In this document: positions 54,437-64,000 of the stretch, one piece after another
How positions within the stretch are numbered: position 1 is the stretch's first letter
How the letters are laid out: every line of letters starts with the position of its first letter
Assembly: GCF_000327385.1 (NCBI RefSeq)
Contig: NW_008710662.1
Span: 2,660,556 to 2,724,555, forward strand
Length of the DNA stretch: 64,000 nucleotides
Source of the DNA: Lottia gigantea
Lineage: Eukaryota; Mollusca; Gastropoda; Lottiidae
Direction: 5' to 3'
The notes under the pieces: model-generated
Told to the model about the DNA's origin: nothing
Seen by the model: only the letters and a program-made list of their open reading frames with translations
The model's database searches: none
Program-made: the position numbers and the translations under genes

Positions 54437-56109
54437 CAGTATCAATCATCAACTGTTATCCTCATTCAGTAAGATGCCTCAATCTTGGTTGTGCTCGTAC
54501 TTATATACCTTATTTTGTCTATTATTATTCTTCATTCATTCATTATCATTTTAATTATTAACCTTCACCTTATATTTTATCAGCTTGATATTACCTATTA
54601 TTATTATCACCATTTTCTAACATCTTTCATACAGGACAATTACCAACTAACATATAATTACCATACAAACAAAACATCTTCACACTAAAACTACAAAAAC
54701 TGTTAAATCTCATTTAGCATCTCTATCATCACATTCATTGATAATAAATCTGTTGATAATATTAACATGTAAATTAACAAGAAATTAGATACACCAACAG
54801 AGTCACCCAGAAAAAAGACAAAAAAACAGGCACTGGATGTAGATCAATCACAAGGAGAAAACCAATTTGCATCTACTGAATTGCAATCCATAAGTCATAA
54901 TTAATCAGAGAAGGTAGACTTGAAATGAGTCAAATAACCATATTATATGTTATTAGCTTAAACCTGTCATATCTGACTGTATCATTTTAAGGAAGTTTTA
55001 GAATATCAGCATGACAGCTTCACCCAGAAAAAAGACAAACATTGAATATCAATCAAAAGATAATCAGCTTAGATTACTTATAAAGTAATCACTTAAATCT
55101 GTAATCTAAGATCTGTAAAGCTATCAAGGAAGATGTATGACATTGCTTGACTTTCAGAATATTTTGGCATTTAATCAGGTTTTTGGAAGTTGATTATACA
55201 ATTGCAGTAATTGCATAAATAGCTGAAATCATTGAAATAAGATCTAAGGAAGCGCAGATTGAGATAGATGTAATTGATCTAGTTAAAAGCTATAGTTAAT
55301 TAATAATTGTATTGAAGATAAAATAAAATTAATCCCTATGATAGCAGATAATTTGATGTGGTTTTACTCAAGCAATTTCAATACTTCCTCAATTATCTAT
55401 CTATGATCACATCATGAATATAGCTGATGGCTCTGAGATTTCGCTTTTTCTAGCAATTATATTTCTTTTAAAAATCATGAATATAGTTTAATCTTGAAAT
55501 TTAAACTTTAAGTATTTTAAATTGAATTGCAGTGCTATTTCATCCATTTGTATTTCTTTTAAACTCGAAATTTTGATTCATGGTTTGTTGACAGTTTATC
55601 TTTAAAGAAACATATAACCAGCAAAATTGCAATTCTTTTTTTATTGAACTAGACAAACTGTGACAGGTTGTTAAACTCAAAGTGATATTTCAAGTTGTTA
55701 GTAAATTTTAGTACCAGTACTGTGATTAATCAAGTATTTTTACAACTGATTTGCTTGATTCTGAACATCGTTGTTTTTTCGACTGTACACCTAAGTATTT
55801 AATGTTTCTATTTGTAGTCCTGTTTTTTTTTACACAACATTGTAATGAACAAATTTAAACAAATTTATATGCTAGTATAAAGTCTTACATTGGTGTGGAA
55901 ATTGGAACATTCTAGATTATAGAAGTAAAGTTTGTAGGTATTCATGTAATGAGAAAAAGAAAAATGAAAAATGGTTTTCTTTTCTTATCTAGTATTAGAA
56001 TGATTTAATCCATAAGGATATATCTAAATCAATTTTCTCAATTTCACTAGCTAGTTCTGCCTCATATTTTAAAGCTAAGATTCTTAGAATGGCTCTTAGG
56101 ATATCTAGT
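54437..56109. other. No gene; a local direct repeat
   Basis: CACCCAGAAAAAAGACAAA occurs at about 54805 and 55021, followed in both by loosely similar A-rich sequence with ATCAATCA. Otherwise AT-rich intron-like DNA. Confidence 0.45.
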
Positions 56110-56655
56110 TTCCAACACATGAGTTATAATATGACAGACTGGTTTGATTGTTGTATGAGTGGTTTGATTGTTGTGTGAGTTTTAATATGACAGACTGGTT
56201 TGATTGTTGTATGAGTTTTAATATGACAGACTGGTTTGATTGTTGTATGAGTGGTTTGATTGTTGTTTGAGTTATAATATGACAGACTGGTTTGATTGTT
56301 GTATGAGTGGTTTGATTGTTGTTTGAGTTATAATATGACAGACTGGTTTGATTGTTGTATGAGTGGTTTGATTGTTGTGTGAGTTTTAATATGACAGACT
56401 GGTTTGATTGTTGTATGAGTGGTTTGATTGTTGTGTGAGTTTTAATATGACAGACTGGTTTGATTGTTGTTTGAGTTATAATATAACAGACTGGTTTGAT
56501 TGTTGTATGAGTGGTTTGATTGTTGTCTGGGTTTTAATATGACAGACTGGTTTGATTGTTGTTTGAGTTATAATATAACAGGCTGCTTTGATTGTTGTAT
56601 GAGTGGTTTGATTGTTGTATGAGTGGTTTGATTGTTGTATGAGTGGTTTGATATT
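56110..56655. repeat. Minisatellite with higher-order structure
   Basis: Two modules alternate: GTTTGATTGTTGTATGAGTG (20 bp) and TTATAATATGACAGACTG (with TTTTAATATG variants). They make composite units of about 38 and 58 bp, repeated about ten times. The last units (56590-56655) are only the first module in a row. Confidence 0.85.
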
Positions 56656-57387
56656 ACAGACATATTACGTAACATATATTCATCAGGTCCATTTATTTTT
56701 CATCATTTGCTTTTAAACAAATAAAAATCTTTTTGTAAAATTTGACATTTGATGGATAGTTTCCTGAAATACTGATAGAATCATGTAAATACTGTTTTAA
56801 ACTACATCAATATCTTTCCCACGTAAACTGATTATTAGATTTCAAACAGTTTAAAGTGAACAAATGCAATGCGAAATTGAATTAGAGTAAAAAATACATT
56901 ATTCATCATATTGCTTAGAAAGATACAATACCCTGCCTTGTATTTTTTCAAGACTGCTAACTGAGGCCCTTGGGCCATTGCTAAAAAACAACTGTAGGGT
57001 TGCAGGAATTGAACATGGCGCAGCTTGAGAAGATACCTCAAAGACAAAATGTCCCTTATTACTATTGTATCATTTTGCCCATGAATTCTTATTCAATTTT
57101 ATTTCATTTCTTTCACGTTGTCACTACCTACCAAGATTCCATTTTACACGGCAATTATTTAAATGGAATATTTAGACAAATATTATTTTTTGCTGGAATA
57201 TGCTGTACAAATTGATCAATGTTTACTTTTCAGTTTTATATGATGAATTGTTCTTGAATATTATACATCTGCAATTTTTCTTCCACAATTATGCATGAGC
57301 AACTAAAATAGTAAAATTATGGTTAAAACTTTATTAATGCTATTTTACTGCACATCTCTTAGGTTAGAGCCCACTCTTTAGCCCACT
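56656..57387. other. No gene seen
   Basis: AT-rich. Two opposed frames of about 70 codons overlap (56835-57047 and 57000-57215) without recognisable content. Confidence 0.45.
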
Positions 57388-57750
57388 CTTCCTGGAACAT
57401 CAGACATGTTGTACTTCCTGGTCGGTCAGACATGTTGTACTTCCTGGTCGGTCAAACATGTTGTACTGCCTGGTCGGTCAAACATGTTGTACTTCCTGGT
57501 TGGTCAGACATGTTGTACTTCCTGGTTGGTCAGACATGGTGTACCTCCTGGTCGGTCAGACATGGTGTACTTCCTGGTCGGTCAAACATGGTGTACTTCC
57601 TGGTCGGTCAGACATGGTGTACTTCCTGGTCGGTCAGACATGGTGTACTTCCTGGTCGTTCAGACATGGTGTACTTCCTGGTCGGTCAGACATGGTTTAC
57701 TTCCTGGTCAGTCAGACATGGTGTACTTCCTGGTCGGTCAGACATGTTGT
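57388..57750. repeat. 26-bp minisatellite, about 13 units
   Basis: The unit is CAGACATGTTGTACTTCCTG then GTCGGT, with a change from TGTTGTAC to TGGTGTAC in the middle units. As 26 is not a multiple of three and the unit has no stop, all three plus-strand frames are open for 106-124 codons, each with the same MLYFLVGQTCCTSW type peptide in turn; these are not genes. The array ends exactly where the 17-mer TTGTAAAGAGGTTTTCT begins. Confidence 0.95.
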
Positions 57751-57763
57751 AAAGAGGTTTTCT
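57747..57763 (+). repeat. Third copy of the 17-mer TTGTAAAGAGGTTTTCT
   Basis: Perfect copies are at 2487-2503, 11037-11053 and here. After it all three have a T-rich stretch with TTTATnTGT-like sequence. It may be the edge of an unrecognised dispersed repeat. Confidence 0.6.
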
Positions 57764-58395
57764 AGCCTTTATGTGTCTATCAAAGACATCACTGAATTCT
57801 TTTTCTCATTTTCCTGTACATACAGAGATTAAGATTACTGAAATTCTTTAATGAAACTATCTAGAGATTGAGTTTTATTCACAACAGTCATGTCAAAATG
57901 ATGCATTGTGGGAATATAAGTGATACCATAATGCATCATTCTAACGTCATTTCACTTTATTTGACATAGTAGGTTCTGAAATAAAGATGCAGCAAATGTG
58001 TTAAAAACATATAAAATTCTTCTTTCCAATCTCCTAAACTTTTGAGGTCAAAACCACTGGTTGATTTTTAACCTTTTGCTTTTACCTGATGAAGAAGCTT
58101 TCTTTGGATGTTTGTTTTATCTTTTTATCTCAGTTTTCTGCTTGTGATTACTCAGTATACTAGATAAGATGTTGTGAAAATCAAACAGTAATTCAGAATA
58201 ACTCGCCTTTAATTATTCATGCACATCAATTGTTTGAAGTTCTAGCAAGAAATCAATGTCTGAAATCAAAAGCAAATTTTCTTTTCAAATCTGAATTGAA
58301 AGAAACAAGTTTTTCTAGAAGATGAAATTTTCATTTGGTCATGCTTGATACTTGTATTGATTTATAGAAAAGATAAAGAAAATCTATTCAATATG
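57764..58395. other. No gene seen
   Basis: AT-rich sequence with no recognised motif. Confidence 0.45.
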
Positions 58396-58726
58396 TTTAA
58401 AGGGACAGGTAGGCCAATCTTTTTGATAGATCATACTTTAGTCTCAGAAACTAAAATTTTTTAGCTGAACTCACTGTTGAAAGTTGAGCCTTCAAATCCA
58501 TGTGTCAAGAATTACCTGCGTTTGTTAAAATGACTACTCGTCAATTTAAGATTCTCTATTATATAGGAAAGACATATAGAAATAGTGAGTAAAATTCCTA
58601 GTTTGAAGTATTTTTAAAGGAATAATGTGTTTTTTGTACATTTCTAGTACCTACTTCTGAAAACTATTTACATCTATTTACAAGCCTAAAATCAACCCCC
58701 GCAAATGGCACATCTGCCCCTTTAAA
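58396..58726. mobile_element. MITE, 331 bp, TTTAAAGGG ends
   Basis: The left end TTTAAAGGGACAGGTAGGCC and the reverse complement of the right end TTTAAAGGGGCAGATGTGCC match at 16 of 20 positions. Partial relatives are at 28665-28833 (minus) and 33545-33610 (plus), so this is the reference copy in the window. The 11826-12211 element shares TTAAAGGGACA ends but not the interior. No transposase. Confidence 0.65.
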
Positions 58727-59504
58727 TGGAATAATATTCACATCACTGCAACCATTTATATTCCTCATTATAAATACACATTTGCTTAATACATATGGAA
58801 TAACTAATATTGTTAATTTTTTCTATATTTAATACACACCAATAGGCTGATGCCTGCTGGACAAGATTGTGTTGGAGGTCATTTTTTTTTTAACCTATTA
58901 GCTTTTGAGTTCAAGTGCAATAATTTAAATTCCAGCATAATAAGTAATGTTCCAGGTGTATCTATAAGGGAAGGGCATGTTTTCCCTTACAATGCAACTG
59001 GGTTTGACAGCATCCCTTTTGAAGAGATAATGTTAACGGAATTTTCTTCTTTTGTTTTTGTATATATTTGTATACATCAAATTCAAATAAACCACTATTT
59101 GATCATCTCAATTCCGGAATGTTGTTTACCGATTGTTTTATCACCCAATTTTTATCCCAGCTTTAAGACAAAATGTTCTACACATGACCTTGTTATTTTG
59201 ATAAGAACTAGTCTAACAACAGAACATACAGAGGATTGATTCTAGTTAAATCACGATTCACATGCTTCAAATAATAGTTCATCTTGATATATTCTAACTC
59301 TGTCTGAGAAGAGGCTCTATAGTCAGTCAAGCACTTAGGTTCTTGATTTACTTGTTTCATCAGGTCAAAATGGGTTCTTAATCTTCTGTGATAGTCTGGT
59401 GACCTTGACTTAGACACATTGCATCATTTTTCTGATTGTTTTGGCCATTAATCAGTAGATATTCCAGAGAGGAGCATTTCAGTAAGGCTAGAGAATAAAT
59501 AAAC
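58727..59504. other. No supported gene
   Basis: A 129-codon plus-strand frame (58850-59239) has mixed hydrophobic content and no motif I recognise; without splice signals or similarity I leave it uncalled. The rest is AT-rich. Confidence 0.4.
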
Positions 59505-59700
59505 CAAGTACTATCAACCGGAACCGAAAAAACAAAACCTGAAATCCAAAACAACATTTTGGCCAAACATTGGAAGCAGCTAATGAACTATTCACATGGA
59601 AAGTATATCAATCATTAGTGAGTAAGTATTTCATAATGAAAAGTTGTATTAGGTGTCATGAAGAGTAAGCATACCCTGCCTGGCTCAGAGAACTTCTAGA
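59505..59700 (-). mobile_element. SINE, family A, minus strand
   Basis: On the minus strand a decayed head (GAGCCAGGCAGGGTATGC) is followed by TTTTCATTATGAAATACTTA, CTCACTAATGATTGATATAC, TTCATTAGCTGCTTCCAATG, TTTGGCCAAAATGTTG, and a tail of TTTTTTCGGTTCCGG and AGTACTTGG. The body agrees with 12464-12690 and has the CTTACTCACTA phrase found in the minisatellite at 1447-2030. Confidence 0.65.
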
Positions 59701-60814
59701 AACTGGTAGTCTGGTATAATATCAATGAGCTAATATATCATATGAATCTACATTATTGAATATGTTTGTATCTGATTTTAACTATTTAGATTAGTTTGGA
59801 TCGTTATTGAATTGAATTGCGCTCTGTGTAAAAATCTGCATATAAACATGGGTAAGCAATATTTGAAGGACAATGTATCTGTAATGATGATTTAATTGGC
59901 CAAGAATCTATTATCAGAATTGTTCCATCTTCAGAATATTATTTCATCTAATATTCTAGACGCCTTACAAGGCAAATTGCTCATTTAATGAAAGACTATG
60001 TAGTTAATTGGAGAGGGAATAAAGAGCAGCTGATTAGAAGGTCAAGCTATCATAATATTATTAACTTTTCAGTTCAATCCTTTGGACAGACCATGCACAG
60101 AGGCCCTATGTTCAAAATGTTAACACAACAAAATGTAAGGGAAACTTTTTGCTAAATAAGCTCTAGCTGTCTTTACTTTTTTTTTACTGTACCGGTAGTT
60201 TTTTTCATGTCTTGGTTATAATGCCAAACGGTACAAAATTTCAAACAAAATTTGGTATGAAATTTAGTTTGGAGGAATAAAATTTATTCATATAATAAAT
60301 GTTACTATTATTCTAGTTGTAATACTGTATCTTTAGTTTTATCAAAATACCAATATTTACATGTAACTTTTATTTATGTTAAAAACAATTTATCACCTGT
60401 ATTGTAGTGAAATGTCAATTAGAAATCAACAGAAACCTACAGAGTTTTCCATTAAAATCATTCTTTACACAGACAATCAAGTTATCTAATTCCAATACAT
60501 CAAAAACATTCTGACATCTTTCTCACTCAATAAACATGTTTGTTACTTGTAAATAAAGCAGATCTGGAAATGGCTTGTCGTCTGCTCCTGTTGAGGGGCT
60601 GAAGGTATTAATATGAACTGATCAATACAACCTATTATCTCCGCTACAAAATGTTGATGTTTTCATCACACTAGCTGATAGTTGTAGATTGTTGTGGTTA
60701 GGACACATAGTACCGTAGTATTTCCACGATTGTATCGTCTTTTCAGTAGTAACGTGACTAACCTTGTATTAAGTACTGTTTGATAATCGTCACGGTATAG
60801 TTTCTTGTCATACT
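59701..60814. other. AT-rich, turning CpG-richer before the candidate exon
   Basis: Nothing is seen up to about 60660. From 60700 to 60814 CpG dinucleotides become frequent (TACCGT, CCACGATTG, TCGTC, AACGTG, TCGTCACGG), unlike the CpG-poor surroundings; this could be a promoter or 5' leader. TACCGGTA is at 60190. Confidence 0.4.
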
Positions 60815-60840
60815 ATGGCGTGGATAAAAAGTGCTTTAAG
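60815..60840 (+). CDS. Candidate first coding exon, 26 coding bases
   Basis: CATACTATGGCGTGG gives a start codon with G at +4, and the frame MAWIKSAL plus two bases ends at a strong donor (TTTAAG then GTAAGG). The leader before it is CpG-rich for the region. The exon would end in phase 2, the same phase as the candidate donor after 54238, so both could join one downstream exon beyond the window. That the two belong to one gene is inference. It might also be a chance donor after an ATG. Confidence 0.3.
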
Positions 60841-63800
60841 GTAAGGCTTGTTAATATTTTAAGGAAATGGTTTAGAAAGATGTTAGCATGGTTTGGTATG
60901 AGATTAATTGTTGTTTTAAAAGGTTAATTGGTGTAAAGTGTAATAATGCTGAAATGGTCTTTGGATCCTTTACAATATTTACAGTATACAGTCAGCTGTT
61001 TAGAAAGGCCAAATAAGAAAATTATGATCTTGTTTTGGATTTGATAAGTAAATATGTACATTGTAATACTTCCAATGGATGTAAATATTTAATTTCACTT
61101 TAGTTTATTCAACAACAAAGGTTGTTTTTGGAACATTGGAACATTCTCCTTCTGAAAAGGCTTCATGGACATGATAAAAGCAAAAGGGTTAATTCATATT
61201 TATAGAAAAAGATATAAAAGTTATAAGACAAGTATGTTTTATGAAAAAAAAAAAATGCACAACACAATAATTATATCATGTAGGACTTTTATTATCAAGT
61301 TTTTATAGTATAGATTTACATATTCTTGATATATTCCTTGATATTTTGTATAGTATTCTGGAAATATAGTTTTCTATCATTCTACCTCTTGTCATCTCAT
61401 TTTTTCTTGGCAGAAATTTGTTTTGACTGTTACTGTTCTTGGTGTTTTCTATTGGTAAGAATAAAAGCAAAGTATATTATTAATTGACCTATAAATTTAC
61501 GCAAAGTTTTCATTTGGAATTTGGGTTTTAGTATGTGTTTGAAGAATATGGTTATGTCCTGTCATCTGGTTCCTATATCATATAGATTTTCAACCAGTCC
61601 AGATGAGGTATGTGTGATGAAATGTACACATTAGGATTATGATAAGAGTAAATTAAGTATGAAAACCAGGTTCTGGTCCGAGTATTGATAATGGAATCTA
61701 GGTGAAAACATTGTCAAATCATTGATTTTTAACCACTGACAAGAAGGAATTAATCAGAAACAGTCCTAGTAGTGATATGTTATTAATATTCTCTATACAA
61801 TAACAACTATAAAAGCTTTGTACATCGTATCAGAAATCTGCCAAATCCAAACACCATTACTTCACACCAGTCTCTTAGGACAGACACCTTTTATCTTGTA
61901 AGATCTGGTCATTGGCTCATGACTGAGAAGAAAAATGAGTCAATAGCAGTCTGACTTGCTAACTCAATATAGAATATTACTCAAGTTGTCGCTAAATAGT
62001 GGTATTCTTTGCTTATGATGTTATTTCAGTCACTAGTAAACAAAACAAAAATATATTCTAAATAGAAAGTGACAACTTCTGAATTTTTTGCCATAATACT
62101 AATCTTAAATTAATTTCAGATATACATCTTATTTCATGCATATTAATAACACATTAATATAAGAACAAAGTGTTTAATTATGATGTAATTTGATTAAGTA
62201 CATACATGAATTTTCAGGAAAATTATCAATAGAAATACCAATATTACATCATCATTGTTTCTATGTTTTTGCTCGTTATCATTAGAGGACTTCGGATGAC
62301 CTTGTCATTGGCAGCATCTGATAGCACTAATGTGCTAACAACTGGCAGAATCAACATTTATCTGATCAGTGGCTAAATTTAGTTGGACTGAGCACAACAA
62401 TATCTGAAAATTTCAGTTACCGCCACTAGCTGCTCATGTTCTACTTTCTAGCAAAAATCTACTATCATTCTCCCCATGATTCTAGGTGAATTTGTCAAAA
62501 TCTCATACAGCCTGCTACAGATCCGGTGAGATGCTTTGTTCTGTGTCCTCTAAATTCAGGTATACTGTAAGCCAAAATTTTGATTGCACAGGCATAATGT
62601 TGTGTTACACTAGAGAATGGAAGTGAGGATAAGGGATAGGTTTTGAAGGGATGTTAATCGACAGATTCTAGCTGCACTATCATTCACCAGGACATTTTCA
62701 GACTGATGAACAAAACAAAAATCACTAGAATTCTGAGTAAAAAAAAAAACAAGGTCAACTCTTTAAGTGAAGTGTTTATATTGATCTAGTGAGATTTAGA
62801 CAGTAAATCACCAATCATCCATCTTCTTTGACTTAGAAATCACTTTATCTTCTTTAAAAATCCTGTATAATTGATAGAAACCAGTTTCATGTTCACGGTT
62901 TCACGACCAAACCAAGTCTTAATGACAATGATAGCAGTTCTAATTAGATATCATGAATGAAATTAAACAAAGAATTCTTTACCATCTTTTGATAGTGTTT
63001 AGACTAATTCAATGTTCATCCCACACAATGTTTCAAACATCAATGGTATCAAATCTGATCATGGTACACTGTTATACAATTTTATGCTTTAATTGGTGAA
63101 TTCGATGCTTGGTCATTATCACTGGGGTGTCATTTTGGTTTAAGGCATGGGTCAGGTTATTTCCTTAAAAAATTTTCATCCATATTTTCCCATGTCAGGT
63201 CAGAGGGCTGATAGAGCTGACATTTAACGAGTTTCTGTGTGTTCATTAAAGCTCCCTTGATAATTTCCCTAAAACCTGAACAAATTCATTTTATGTCGAT
63301 TTTGAATAATGACAGGAAATGTTGTCTCTATTGACTGATATTAAAGAGTATTTATAATTTTTATTGCCTATTATTGTATTTTAAGACTCATTTGGTTACC
63401 ATAGTAATATGTATTAGAAATTAAGTTCTTTAGAGACCAGGTTGAGCCCATGAAATGACATTGAACAAAACTAAGCTTAATTAAATGATTTAACTTGTTA
63501 CAACTCTTTCATTCTCAACAATTTTAGATAATCTCTTTCAAATATTTTAATTCAGGGAACTGACTTTTTGGTCTTGGTAATATTGGTAATTATCTGAAGT
63601 CTTAATTGATTTCAAGTAATCTTTCCTCATGAAACAAATGTTGGAAAAAGGAACACTTGGTGCTGGCTTTAAAAATCTCAAGAAAATATGATGATTCAGA
63701 TTTATGTATGTAAAATATCTGAAGGCATTCCTTTGTTTTTTCTAACATTAAGCTAATAGAGGTTGATTATTATTCTGTTATGGCCTGAAATTGATTTTCT

Positions 63801-64000
63801 TACTTGCACTTTGCAGTAGGGAGATGAAATGTAAAGTTTGTACTGTGAATAATAATGATAAATCACATCCTATATCCAGCAGTTGTCAATTTAAGCATGT
63901 CGTTTTCTGAGGTTGGCACCATTAGATCTTAGTAAATCTCTTATGAATCAATATTTAGATTTGTACTGGTTGCTCACAACTCGTTTATGGAGTTCTTGTT
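60841..64000. other. No gene seen
   Basis: AT-rich intron-like sequence up to the window edge; no open frame of interest, no repeat array and no recognised element. If 53984 and 60815 are first exons, this would be the start of a long intron. Confidence 0.45.

Noticed and set aside
54364-54688. Ile-, His- and Tyr-rich frames after the host exon
   Set aside because: They come from the (ATC)n microsatellite and surrounding AT-rich DNA.
57406-57832. Three overlapping repetitive frames of 106-124 codons
   Set aside because: They result from a stop-free 26-bp tandem unit.
58850-59239. 129-codon open frame
   Set aside because: Mixed content with no motif recognised; it starts within poly-T-containing DNA next to a MITE.

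Overview
The window is AT-rich eukaryotic DNA, probably from a mollusc or a related marine invertebrate. The evidence is long AT-rich intron-like tracts, splice-site-bounded short open frames, tRNA-headed SINEs, a DIRS-type fossil, an L1/Tx1-like LINE, mariner and hAT remnants, a Penelope-like tail, and a dispersed repeat family carrying the word AGTTATTGCCCTTG, which I associate with molluscan genomes. The species call is inference; nothing in the window names the organism.

Host coding sequence is sparse. The best host exon is 53984-54238 (+): an N-terminal membrane anchor, a Cys/Lys juxtamembrane patch and an acidic cytoplasmic start, with an acceptor just before the ATG. A second candidate first exon, 60815-60840 (+), starts at ATG and ends at a strong donor. 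Both would end in the same codon phase, so they may be alternative starts of one gene running off the right edge. Two more short open stretches with acceptor and donor signals lie at 8281-8352 and 29689-29785 (+). The rest looks like intron or intergenic DNA.

Layout: 0-6 kb holds a degenerate tandem repeat, a SINE-derived minisatellite inside a 311-bp duplication, a 1.8-kb tandem duplication with an internal deletion in the second copy, and a hAT-like MITE. 8-14 kb has two large copies of a Helentron/pearl-like repeat with internal tandem units, a MITE and a full SINE. 19.5-24 kb is a nest of elements: a DIRS fossil, a LINE lacking its endonuclease, four hairpins in a row, and a tRNA-like SINE head. 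25-36 kb has a 54-bp minisatellite, MITE fragments, a Penelope-like tail and two minisatellites. 40-42.3 kb is a block of related minisatellites. 42-51 kb has more pearl-like copies on both strands, SINEs, small foldbacks and a deleted mariner with a SINE inside it. 52-60 kb has foldback elements, the host exon, two minisatellites and another MITE and SINE. 61-64 kb shows nothing recognisable.

No standard tRNA, rRNA, snRNA or CRISPR array was seen. Coordinates of repeats are read by eye and may be off by several bases at the edges.
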